In this document: piece by piece, positions 52,633-60,238 of the stretch
Position numbering within the stretch: position 1 is the first letter of the stretch
How the letters are laid out: the number at the start of each line of letters is the position of its first letter
DNA from: JAFGBM01 sp964564915
GTDB taxonomy: Bacteria; Actinomycetota; Actinomycetes; Actinomycetales; Demequinaceae
Reading direction: 5' to 3'
Length of the DNA stretch: 64,000 nucleotides
NCBI GenBank assembly: GCA_964564915.1
Contig: CAZMCU010000001.1
Span: forward strand, 1 to 64,000
Translations under genes and position numbers: made by a program
The notes under the pieces: generated by a model
The model's input: the letters and a program-made list of their open reading frames with translations, nothing else
Told to the model about the DNA's origin: nothing
The model's database searches: none

Positions 52633-53510
52633 GTACCCGCTGCGGATCTCCACGTCCGTTCCAGCCCCTCCGCAAGCGTCCTCGGCGCGGCCCATCCATC
52701 TGGCAGTGGCCACGTGCCGGCATGGAGAACGGTCTCGTCGACCCGGCCCGTGTTGTCGAACGAGCATGACACCGGACGTCCCGCAACGTCACCGAGGGTT
52801 CGCACAACCTCCCCGACCGTAACGTCGTCCGGCGAGCGCAGACAGAGAAGCGACGATTCCTGCTGCCCAGCGGCCGCGATAAAGCCCGACACGACATCGT
52901 CAACGTAGAGCAGGTTGATCGGTTGCTCGGCGGAGCCAAGGCCCACCGGGTGCCCTTCCATCAACGCCGCCAGCAAGCGGGGGACCAACTTGTCGCGGAC
53001 GTCTTCGGGTCCAAAGGTGTCGTAGAGAATGACCTGCCTGATGTCGAGTCCCGAGACGACCCTGTAGTAGTCGGAAATGTCGAGAAACGCCTGCTTGGTC
53101 GCGGAGTACAGGGAAATGGGCGCGGGAATCCCCTCCCGGAACTGAAAGTAACTCATGGCGCCCACCACCACCGCGTCCGTGCCCCGAAGGCCGTCAAGCA
53201 GATGCGTGCCGAACGTCACGTTGGCCTCGATGAGGAGCGGGACGTCTGCGGGGGTGTGCTCCTTCACGTAGTGCGTCGCGAGGTGGAAGACGACCTCGGG
53301 GCTCGCGCGACTGACGAGCCGCTGCACATCCTCACCGGACGTAAAGACAACCGATTCGACCCCAGCCGACCGAAGCCGTTCGCCCATCGCGGATCTTGCG
53401 GAGGTTGGCCTCTGCAGCGCGGAGACCTGCCACCCGTCGGCCACCAGTGTCAGGGCAAGGTGGTGCCCGAGGAAGCCCGTGGCTCCCGTCACGAGCGCGT
53501 GGCGGGTCAC
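52629..53510 (-). CDS. NAD-dependent epimerase/4-ketoreductase (extended SDR), AscF/Abe-like role
   Basis: 293 residues with VTGATGFLGHHLA at the N-terminus and SLYSATKQAFLD carrying Y-x3-K. It overlaps the RmlC-like epimerase stop by four bases (GTGA). In CDP-3,6-dideoxyhexose pathways the last step is a C4 reduction by an SDR (abequose, paratose or ascarylose synthase); coupling to an epimerase gene makes an AscF-like reductase the best guess. The exact product is inference. Confidence 0.75.
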   Translation of the reverse strand: MTRHALVTGATGFLGHHLALTLVADGWQVSALQRPTSARSAMGERLRSAGVESVVFTSGEDVQRLVSRASPEVVFHLATHYVKEHTPADVPLLIEANVTFGTHLLDGLRGTDAVVVGAMSYFQFREGIPAPISLYSATKQAFLDISDYYRVVSGLDIRQVILYDTFGPEDVRDKLVPRLLAALMEGHPVGLGSAEQPINLLYVDDVVSGFIAAAGQQESSLLCLRSPDDVTVGEVVRTLGDVAGRPVSCSFDNTGRVDETVLHAGTWPLPDGWAAPRTLAEGLERTWRSAAGT

Positions 53511-54034
53511 CGCGCGGCCTCGAAGGGACTGTCGTACGAATCGAGCGGCACGAAGTTCTCGTCCCGCTGCGAGATGGGCCCCGCAGGAAGCGGCCACGCA
53601 CAGTCGATCGAACTCCACAGGATGCCGGTGTCGTGTTCGGGCGAGTACGGGGCGTCAACGGCGTAGTTCACGATCGTGCCGTCGTCAAGCGCCTGAAATC
53701 CGTGAGCAAAACCGAGGGGAATCCACACAGCGGCCCCCGTGGCTGCATCGAGTCTCACGGAGGTCACGTTGCCGAAACCCGTGCCGCGCCTCAGGTCGAC
53801 CGCAACATCCATGACGGCCCCACGACTCACCCAGACGAGTTTGTTGCAAGCGAAGGGGGGCGCCTGAAAGTGCATTCCCCTGATCGCGCCAGCGACCGAA
53901 CTCGTCCAGTAGATCTCACGGACGTCGAAAGAGGGAAGGGCGCTCGATGCCGCCGCGAAGGGCTTGCTGAACACGCCGCGGTCATCCGTCTGGAAGTGTG
54001 TGGGAAGCACAACCGGTTGCTCGGGGGCTAGCAC
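53507..54034 (-). CDS. RmlC-like sugar epimerase (AscE-like)
   Basis: 175 residues of the dTDP-4-dehydrorhamnose 3,5-epimerase cupin family: IRGMHFQAPPFACNKLVWV with the catalytic histidine, WIPLGFAHGFQAL, and NYAVDAPYSPEHDTGILW with the tyrosine region. No rmlA, rmlB or rmlD gene is nearby; with rfbF, rfbG and rfbH present it more likely acts on a CDP-4-keto-dideoxyhexose as the AscE 5-epimerase does in ascarylose synthesis. GTG 54034 is favoured by an AAGGAG site and an upstream -10; an ATG at 54082 is the alternative. Confidence 0.82.
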   Translation of the reverse strand: MLAPEQPVVLPTHFQTDDRGVFSKPFAAASSALPSFDVREIYWTSSVAGAIRGMHFQAPPFACNKLVWVSRGAVMDVAVDLRRGTGFGNVTSVRLDAATGAAVWIPLGFAHGFQALDDGTIVNYAVDAPYSPEHDTGILWSSIDCAWPLPAGPISQRDENFVPLDSYDSPFEAAR

Positions 54035-54062
54035 CGCTCTCCTTCGATTCTGGCCTTCTCCC

Positions 54063-54068
54063 AGACTA
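54063..54068 (-). promoter_or_regulatory. -10 element TAGTCT of the epimerase-reductase pair
   Basis: On the minus strand, giving a leader of about 20 bases with the AAGGAG site at 54039-54044. Confidence 0.45.
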
Positions 54069-54182
54069 GTCGGACCGCTCACAAGGGGTGGGCAAGAGTC
54101 GGCATCCGATCACCTAACCGCTACCCCGCTGCCCACCATCCGCGACTAAAGTCAAGACGTAGCCGTCTGACCCCTTCCACCT

Positions 54183-54188
54183 CAGGAG
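54183..54188 (+). promoter_or_regulatory. Ribosome binding site CAGGAG upstream of a GTT codon
   Basis: Six bases downstream is GTT (54195), in frame with the conserved RfbH N-terminus; no ATG, GTG or TTG is in frame between the stop at 54168 and GTG 54309. A possible -10 (TAAAGT, 54147-54152) lies upstream. Confidence 0.5.
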
Positions 54189-54194
54189 TTCGTC

Positions 54195-55505
54195 GTTTCT
54201 GAAACCGAGCGTCAATCGATCCTCGACCGGGTTCGCCGTTTTGCGGAGTCCGCCATCGAGACGCAGCCGTTCGTCCCAGGAGAGTCTCCCGTTCCGATCT
54301 CGGGCAAGGTGCTCGACGCAGACGACTTCGCGGCGCTCGTCGACGCTTGCCTCGATGGTTGGCTCACGGCGGGTCGTTTCCACTCCCTGTTCGAGGGCGC
54401 CCTTGCCCAGTACGTTGGGGCGCGATCCGCCGTTTTCGTCAACAGTGGGTCAAGCGCCAACCTCATCGCGTTGAGCGGGCTCACGAGCCCAAAACTTGGA
54501 AACCGCGCCCTGAAGCCGGGCGACGAAGTCCTCACCGTCGCCGCGGGCTTCCCGACAACACTCAATCCCATTCTTCAAAACGGGCTGCAGCCCGTCGTCG
54601 TCGACGTCGAACTGGGGACCTACAACGCGATCGCCGACCGCGTGCGCGAGGCCGTTGGCCCGAAAACCCGCGCGATCATGATGGCCCACACGTTGGGCAA
54701 TCCCTTCGATATCGATGCCGTTCAGGGCCTATGCAAGGAACATCACCTGTGGTTGGTCGAGGACTCGTGCGATGCGCTCGGTTCGACGTACGACGGCCAG
54801 CACACCGGAAGCTTCGGAGACACGGCGTCGGTGAGCTTCTACCCAGCCCACCACATCACCACGGGCGAAGGCGGAGCCGTTTTCGTGAAGTCGCCTCTCG
54901 TGAGGAGGCAGGTCGAGTCGTTCCGCGACTGGGGTCGGGACTGCTACTGCGAGCCGGGTCAAGACAACACGTGCCAGAAGCGATTCGAGTGGCAACTGGG
55001 AGATCTGCCCCTGGGGTACGACCACAAGTACATCTACAGCCACGTCGGGTACAACCTCAAGGCTACGGACATGCAGGCGGCACTGGGGCTCTCGCAACTC
55101 AGCAAGCTCGACGGTTTCGTCGCATCCCGCAAACGCAACTTCTCCTACCTGGAGAAACGCCTGACCGGAGTCGACGGACTCCTCCTGCCTCGGGCAACGT
55201 CCCAATCCGATCCCGCGTGGTTCGGATACCCCATCACCCTCGATCCCGAACACCCGGCCGAGCGAAGCGACCTTCTGCGGTTCCTGGAGAGCCGCAGAAT
55301 CGGCACGCGTCCCATCTTCGCCGGAAACCTCCTCAAACAGCCCGCCTACACGGGTGTCGATTTCCGCGTCGTCGGGGACCTGACCAACACCGACATCATC
55401 ATGAACCGATCCTTCTGGGTCGGTGTGTACCCCGGCTTGACGGAGCCGATGCTCGACTACGTCGCCGACTCCATCACCGAGTTCATGATGACGGCGACGA
55501 GGTAG
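54195..55505 (+). CDS. rfbH: CDP-4-keto-6-deoxyglucose 3-dehydrase (E1, RfbH), start codon unclear
   Basis: About 436 residues of the PMP-dependent E1 enzyme. The catalytic lysine of aminotransferases is replaced by histidine (FYPAHHITTGEGG, H220). The unusual 2Fe-2S ligand set C-X57-C-X1-C-X7-C is complete (C192, C250, C252, C260), which separates it from aminotransferases. The conserved N-terminus (RQSILDRVRRFAES then FVPGESPVPISGK) begins near 54195, where a ribosome binding site leads to GTT rather than a normal start; beginning at GTG 54309 would cut about 38 conserved residues. The reaction also needs an E3 reductase, which is not in this window. rfbG follows three bases later. Confidence 0.9.
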   Translation, partial: VSETERQSILDRVRRFAESAIETQPFVPGESPVPISGKVLDADDFAALVDACLDGWLTAGRFHSLFEGALAQYVGARSAVFVNSGSSANLIALSGLTSPKLGNRALKPGDEVLTVAAGFPTTLNPILQNGLQPVVVDVELGTYNAIADRVREAVGPKTRAIMMAHTLGNPFDIDAVQGLCKEHHLWLVEDSCDALGSTYDGQHTGSFGDTASVSFYPAHHITTGEGGAVFVKSPLVRRQVESFRDWGRDCYCEPGQDNTCQKRFEWQLGDLPLGYDHKYIYSHVGYNLKATDMQAALGLSQLSKLDGFVASRKRNFSYLEKRLTGVDGLLLPRATSQSDPAWFGYPITLDPEHPAERSDLLRFLESRRIGTRPIFAGNLLKQPAYTGVDFRVVGDLTNTDIIMNRSFWVGVYPGLTEPMLDYVADSITEFMMTATR

Positions 55506-55508
55506 GCC

Positions 55509-56525
55509 ATGCACTACCTGGTCACGGGCCACACGGGTTTCAAGGGAAGTTGGCTCACGCTCATGCTCAAGGGCAGGGGGCACACGGTATCTGGCCTCGC
55601 ACTCGACCCCATCCCGGGCGCCCTATTCGAGCGAGCCCGTCTTTCGGAACTTGTGGAAAATGACCTTCGCCTCGACATTCGAGACGCGGTGGCGACCGCC
55701 CAGGCGATTCTCGCGGTGTCTCCCGATGTCGTGATCCATATGGCGGCACAACCTCTGGTACGCGAGTCGTACCGAGCCCCGCGGGAAACCTTCGAGACGA
55801 ACGTCATGGGCACCCTCAACGTCATCGAGGGAGTCTCCCGCACGGAGTCGGTCAAGGCCCATGTTGTCGTCACGACGGACAAGGTGTATCTCAACGTCGA
55901 CCAAGAAGCAGGCTATGTCGAGACCGACGCACTGGGAGCCGGGGACCCCTACAGCACGTCGAAGGCGATGGCCGACCTGCTCGTCCAATCCTGGGTGACC
56001 AGTTTCCCCGGCGCGCCCACGGCGATAGCCCGCGCGGGCAACGTGATTGGCGGGGGAGACATCTGCGAGGGTCGCCTTCTCCCCGATCTCATCAACGCGT
56101 TCGACGCTGGACAGTCTCCTCGATTGCGTTACCCCGCGGCCGTCCGCCCCTGGCAGCATGTACTCGACTGCCTCAACGGCTACCTGATGCTGACCGACGC
56201 TTTGCTCGCGGGCACAGCACGCGGCGCGTGGAACTTCGGTCCGGGTCGCGACAGTTTCGTGGACGTCGCCCACGTTGCCGATCGTGTCGCATCGCACTTC
56301 GGGGATGGCGCAGCATGGGTGACCGACGACGGCGAGAATCCCCACGAGGCAGGCCTGCTCGCTCTGGACGCCACGAAGGCCGAGAACGACCTCGGCTGGC
56401 ACAACCGACTTTCCTTCACCGAGAGCATCGAATGGACGGTCACATGGGAGAAGGAGACCCGCGCGGGGAAGGACCCGCGCGCGGCGACGAACGAGCAGAT
56501 CGCCGCGTTCGAGCGGCGTTCATGA
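55509..56525 (+). CDS. rfbG: CDP-glucose 4,6-dehydratase
   Basis: 338 residues of the extended SDR family. GHTGFKGSWLTLMLKGRGH is the RfbG dinucleotide-binding region, TTDKVYLN and DPYSTSKAMADLL carry the catalytic region with Y-x3-K, and RPWQHVLDCLNGYL is typical of the family. It converts CDP-glucose to CDP-4-keto-6-deoxyglucose, the RfbH substrate. The stop overlaps gtrA (ATGA). Confidence 0.94.
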   Translation: MHYLVTGHTGFKGSWLTLMLKGRGHTVSGLALDPIPGALFERARLSELVENDLRLDIRDAVATAQAILAVSPDVVIHMAAQPLVRESYRAPRETFETNVMGTLNVIEGVSRTESVKAHVVVTTDKVYLNVDQEAGYVETDALGAGDPYSTSKAMADLLVQSWVTSFPGAPTAIARAGNVIGGGDICEGRLLPDLINAFDAGQSPRLRYPAAVRPWQHVLDCLNGYLMLTDALLAGTARGAWNFGPGRDSFVDVAHVADRVASHFGDGAAWVTDDGENPHEAGLLALDATKAENDLGWHNRLSFTESIEWTVTWEKETRAGKDPRAATNEQIAAFERRS

Positions 56526-56992
56526 GCGAAGATCCCGGGCTCGCCAACGGCCCCCCTCGGTCCAGCCTGGCGCAGCGCATCGTCCGTGACCAACGTTTCG
56601 CGTTCCTCGTGGTGGGGGGAATCAACACCGTCGTGGGGTTCGGCCTCTTTGTCGTCCTCGACCTCACCCTCGGTCGGTGGGTGGACGGCACCGTCGGAAC
56701 CGTCGCTGGCTCCCTTGCGACACTCCTCTCGTCCCATGTCCTCGCGGTGCTTTTCGCCTTCGCCCTCTACCGCCGTTTCGTCTTCAAGGTCGAGCACCAC
56801 TGGTGGCGAGACCTCGCCCGATTCGAGAGCGTGTACCTGGTTGCCCTCGGCATCAACTCTGTCGCACTTCCGCTGGCCGTCCAGGCGGGCGCGAGCCGAA
56901 TCGTCGCCCAAGCCATCATCACGCTCGCGCTGACCGTTCTGAGTTACTTCGGCCACCGCAATTTCTCGTTCCGGCGGGGAGCGAAGGACTAG
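56522..56992 (+). CDS. gtrA: GtrA family membrane protein
   Basis: 156 residues with four membrane helices. RFAFLVVGGINTVVGFGLF is the family start and SYFGHRNFSFRR the typical end. GtrA-like proteins are thought to move polyprenyl-phosphate-linked sugars across the membrane, so it suits the GT2 enzyme at 50587-51603. Coupled to rfbG. Confidence 0.87.
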   Translation: MSEDPGLANGPPRSSLAQRIVRDQRFAFLVVGGINTVVGFGLFVVLDLTLGRWVDGTVGTVAGSLATLLSSHVLAVLFAFALYRRFVFKVEHHWWRDLARFESVYLVALGINSVALPLAVQAGASRIVAQAIITLALTVLSYFGHRNFSFRRGAKD

Positions 56993-57031
56993 TCCGCGTT
57001 TCTGACGTCGGCCGTTCGCGCGACGTACCGG

Positions 57032-57037
57032 TACCGT
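57032..57037 (+). promoter_or_regulatory. -10 element TACCGT of dcd, leaderless
   Basis: Six bases before ATG 57044. Confidence 0.6.
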
Positions 57038-57043
57038 GTTGTC

Positions 57044-57619
57044 ATGCTCCTCTCCGATCGCGACATTCGCGCCGAGATCGATTCCGGCAGGGTCGTCCTC
57101 GACCCCTTCGACCTCGAAATGCTCCAACCGTCGTCGATCGACGTGCGCCTCGATCGGTTCTTCCGCGTATTCGATAACCACAAGTACGCGGCAATCGATC
57201 CCGCGATCGAGCAGGCGGAGTTGACGCGCTTGGTCGAGGTAGGCAAGGACGAACCCCTCATCCTTCACCCCGGCGAATTCGTCCTGGGTTCGTCATACGA
57301 GTCGGTCAAGCTCCCGGACGACATCGCCGCGCGGCTTGAGGGTAAATCCTCCCTCGGACGCCTCGGACTTCTCACCCATTCGACTGCCGGATTCATCGAC
57401 CCCGGCTTCGAGGGCACCGTGACGCTTGAACTCAGCAACGTTGCCACCCTTCCCATCAACCTGTGGCCGGGCATGAAGATCGGCCAAATGTGCTTCTTCC
57501 GGCTGTCATCCCCATCGGAGCACCCCTACGGCTGGGATAAGTACGGGTCGCGCTACGGTGGTCAAAGGGGGCCGACCGCGTCCCGTAGTCACCTCAACTT
57601 CCATCGGACGGACGTCTAG
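57044..57619 (+). CDS. dcd: dCTP deaminase
   Basis: 191 residues. LEGKSSLGRLGLL and STAGFIDPGFEGTVTLELSN are the active-site segments, and the C-terminal GWDKYGSRYGGQRGPTASRS closes over the nucleotide. Actinobacterial members can be bifunctional and release dUMP directly; this cannot be told apart here. A housekeeping gene inside the polysaccharide locus, it has its own leaderless promoter. Confidence 0.93.
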   Translation: MLLSDRDIRAEIDSGRVVLDPFDLEMLQPSSIDVRLDRFFRVFDNHKYAAIDPAIEQAELTRLVEVGKDEPLILHPGEFVLGSSYESVKLPDDIAARLEGKSSLGRLGLLTHSTAGFIDPGFEGTVTLELSNVATLPINLWPGMKIGQMCFFRLSSPSEHPYGWDKYGSRYGGQRGPTASRSHLNFHRTDV

Positions 57620-57629
57620 GACTCCCCGA

Positions 57630-57635
57630 TACACT
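57630..57635 (+). promoter_or_regulatory. -10 element TACACT, leaderless
   Basis: Six bases before GTG 57642. Confidence 0.6.
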
Positions 57636-57641
57636 GCCCAC

Positions 57642-58628
57642 GTGAGTGGTTCCGGCGCGAAAACGGTCTCGGTTGCCCTGTGTACCTACAACGGCGAGGC
57701 TTTCGTTGGCGACCAACTCCGGTCCATCCTCGACCAGGAAACCCCCGCCCTCGAGGTCGTCATCTCCGATGACGGCTCGACCGATGGAACACTCGCCATC
57801 ATCGACGACGTCACGAAGGGATACCCCGGCCCAACGGACATCCGCCTGACCCACACGACCCGCGTCGGAGGCGTCACCCAGAACTTTGACCGGGCGATCG
57901 GGGCGTGCCGCGGCGACGTCGTTGCCCTGTGCGATCAGGACGACGTCTGGGAACCCCGCAAACTCAGTGTGCTGGGACAGCAGTTCGTTGATGCGCCCCC
58001 CCACCGCTTGGTTTTCTCCAATGCCTCCCTCATCGACGAAACCGGCACCCGTCTGCCCGGGACCCTCCACGACAGCCTCCGACTTGGGCGTCGGGAGAGG
58101 ACCGAACTTCGCGCCGGTCGAGCCTTCGACCTCCTGATCCGACGCAACGTGGTCACGGGTGCCGTCGCCGCGTTCTCGAGGGACCTTTACGCTGATGCGG
58201 CACCCTTTCCCCCATCCTGGGTGCACGACGAGTGGCTCGCCATCATCGCGTCGGCGATCGGGGAGGTGGTCCTTGTCGACGAGACCCTCGTGCACTATCG
58301 CCTTCACTCCGCCAACCAGATCGGAATCTCGGATCCCGGGGTAGCCTCCCGGATCGGCCGCATGCTTGGTAAGAGGGGAGATCGGTACTCACGGCTGAAG
58401 ACGCGAGCGGATGACCTCGTTCGCGGTCTCGAACGCCTTTCCACGCCGGGTCCCCTCCTCGCCCTCGCGCAAAGAAAACTCGCCTTCGAGGAAGCCCGAG
58501 CCGCCTACCCCAAGGCTCGCCTGAGTCGGATCACGCCCATCGTGAGGGAATGCGCCCGCGGCTCGTATTCCCACCTCTCCAGTCAACGGAGGCTCGACAT
58601 GATCCGGGACCTCCTCCAACCAGCCTAG
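57642..58628 (+). CDS. Glycosyltransferase family 2 (rhamnosyltransferase-like)
   Basis: 328 residues of GT-A fold: VSVALCTYNGEAFVGDQLRS, ISDDGSTDGTLAI and the LCDQDDVWEPRKL segment with the metal site. CDQDDVW is typical of GT2 enzymes in O-antigen and rhamnose-glycan loci. Ends with the CTAG stop shared with the convergent nucleotidyltransferase gene. Confidence 0.88.
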   Translation: MSGSGAKTVSVALCTYNGEAFVGDQLRSILDQETPALEVVISDDGSTDGTLAIIDDVTKGYPGPTDIRLTHTTRVGGVTQNFDRAIGACRGDVVALCDQDDVWEPRKLSVLGQQFVDAPPHRLVFSNASLIDETGTRLPGTLHDSLRLGRRERTELRAGRAFDLLIRRNVVTGAVAAFSRDLYADAAPFPPSWVHDEWLAIIASAIGEVVLVDETLVHYRLHSANQIGISDPGVASRIGRMLGKRGDRYSRLKTRADDLVRGLERLSTPGPLLALAQRKLAFEEARAAYPKARLSRITPIVRECARGSYSHLSSQRRLDMIRDLLQPA

Positions 58629-59911
58629 CTTGAGGTCCTACTTCCGCGGAGTCGGCTCTTGAGGCGATCCCACCGAGCTTCGCCGAGAATCATGCGAGCC
58701 GATTGGCCGACCATCCGGCGAAGCCCATCCACGCTGCGGCGAAGCATCCCCCGTCTAGGCCGAAGACTCAAGCGAGACCAGGGGCGCGCAACAAGGGACA
58801 GCGGCCAGAGTGCCGGCCGAATCCGTGACATGTGTCGCTGTGTACGCAAAGCGTTTCGGACGTTGAACTGGACCGAGCGCTCAGGAACGCAGATGCGAAA
58901 GTGGTTGCTCTCCAGCCAGGACCCTAGCATCGTCGAGGCTGTCTTCACGTCAAGGTAGCCGTCCGAGGTCACGATCCCCTGAGGCGCTAGCTCCGAGAAC
59001 GAGCGCACATAGTCCTGCGCCACTGCCTTCTTGTGGATGAGCGCGTGGTACAAGAGCCCGAAGAAGTAATCATCCCTAGATGGGACTCGGACGACATCAC
59101 CCGTGGTAACGGCTTCCGCCAACATCCGCTCCTCCCATGCGCGGTCGTAGTAGCCATCACCAACGAAGCGGAAGTCGAAGAGCACGTCATCGCCACCCAC
59201 CTTGACCTTGACGTGCACACGGTAATCCTTCGCGTAAACCTTCGTCGCCCCAGCGACATAGGCAGTCTCCTCGAAGTTCCTGACCATGAGATCGATGTCC
59301 CCGTGGCTTCCGGCGTAGTAGGCATCGGGCAAGACGTTGAAGTTGCGCAGTACCACGTAGGGCGTGGTTGAGTTCAGAACGTAGAAGAGGTGGCGGAGGC
59401 TATCCCAACCCTCCGCCCCTGCGAGATCGACCGAGAGGCTTGAACCTCCATCGTCGAGGGCAAACTCGGGGAAGTCCCCGTTTTCGAAGTCCTCAGCGTT
59501 TCTGCCTAGGAGGAGCACAAGATCGTGATCGAACTCCTGCGGAGAATTAGTCGCATGGACCTTATGGCCACCACCCGTCCACTCGCGATACCGGGCCTTC
59601 GCTCCAAAAACCGTCGCGTTGACCTCAGCTGGCCCGCGCGACGTCGCCTCCATCGCATACCGGGGAGCGTGATCTCTCACCACTACCACGAGAAACGGGT
59701 CGGTCCCCACGTGAGTCTCTTTCGAAGAGCCAGGGGGAAGAAGCAGCCCATAGAAGCGGGTGAGATTCTCCGAAAACGCTTCCTCGCTCCAACGAATCTC
59801 TACCGTCCGAACGATCTCGAAGTTCTCGGCGATGTCGTCGAGAATGCGCTTCTCAATCGAGCGTGCTGCCGACCACAGGACGAAAAGGTGAGACTCCGCG
59901 GCGTCGGACAA
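58625..59911 (-). CDS. Pol-beta-fold nucleotidyltransferase with unknown N-terminal domain
   Basis: 428 residues. Residues 201-210 read GSHGDIDLMV, the GSxxDxD signature of the DNA polymerase beta superfamily (D205, D207), with a third acidic residue at D246 (LFDFRF). The N-terminal 190 residues, beginning HLFVLWSAARSIEKRILDDI and containing EIRWSEEAFSENLTRFYG, match no domain I can name. The tail of about 80 residues is basic. The start is a TTG with an AAAGGA site upstream. Divergent from the methyltransferase-kinase gene; its substrate (nucleotide or NDP-sugar transfer to a glycan or lipid) is unknown. Confidence 0.72.
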   Translation of the reverse strand: MSDAAESHLFVLWSAARSIEKRILDDIAENFEIVRTVEIRWSEEAFSENLTRFYGLLLPPGSSKETHVGTDPFLVVVVRDHAPRYAMEATSRGPAEVNATVFGAKARYREWTGGGHKVHATNSPQEFDHDLVLLLGRNAEDFENGDFPEFALDDGGSSLSVDLAGAEGWDSLRHLFYVLNSTTPYVVLRNFNVLPDAYYAGSHGDIDLMVRNFEETAYVAGATKVYAKDYRVHVKVKVGGDDVLFDFRFVGDGYYDRAWEERMLAEAVTTGDVVRVPSRDDYFFGLLYHALIHKKAVAQDYVRSFSELAPQGIVTSDGYLDVKTASTMLGSWLESNHFRICVPERSVQFNVRNALRTQRHMSRIRPALWPLSLVARPWSRLSLRPRRGMLRRSVDGLRRMVGQSARMILGEARWDRLKSRLRGSRTSS

Positions 59912-60238
59912 ATCGAGTTCCTTTCAGTGGCCAATCTCGGCGCAATCCTAGCCGACTCACGCGGGCGACCACGATCAAGTCGCCGTGCTCGTCCCAGGTA
60001 TGACTTGACGAAAGGCCGCCTAGTATTGTGGTGAATCGGCGCTGGCAACCGCAGGGGTCACCGCGCTACGCATAATCCTTGGGTACGTCGTACCACGCGG
60101 GTTGGAGAAAGCGGGTGGTTGGGTTGTCCCGCAGACGTTGGTGCCCAATCCTTGAAGAGATCAAGAGCATCGGAGGTCCTCGGTGGACCAACAGATCCGC
60201 CGCAGTCAACGATCAGTCTCGCTGCGGGACGCCCCCCA
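59912..60238. other. Divergent intergenic region, 327 bases
   Basis: It separates the nucleotidyltransferase and methyltransferase-kinase genes. On the minus strand TAGGAT (59945-59950) could be a -10 with a leader of about 27 bases. On the plus strand TAGTAT (60021-60026) and CATAAT (60071-60076) are weak -10 candidates and imply a leader of more than 150 bases, or an undetected upstream start (a TTG in frame at 60119). No RNA gene or repeat is recognisable. Confidence 0.5.

Noticed and set aside
54309..55505. GTG 54309 as the natural rfbH start
   Set aside because: It would remove about 38 residues conserved in the family and has no ribosome binding site, although the missing upstream start codon leaves it possible.
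60005..60026. TTGACG followed by TAGTAT as a sigma-70 promoter for the methyltransferase-kinase gene
   Set aside because: The spacing is only ten bases, too short for a -35/-10 pair; only the -10-like hexamers remain as weak candidates.
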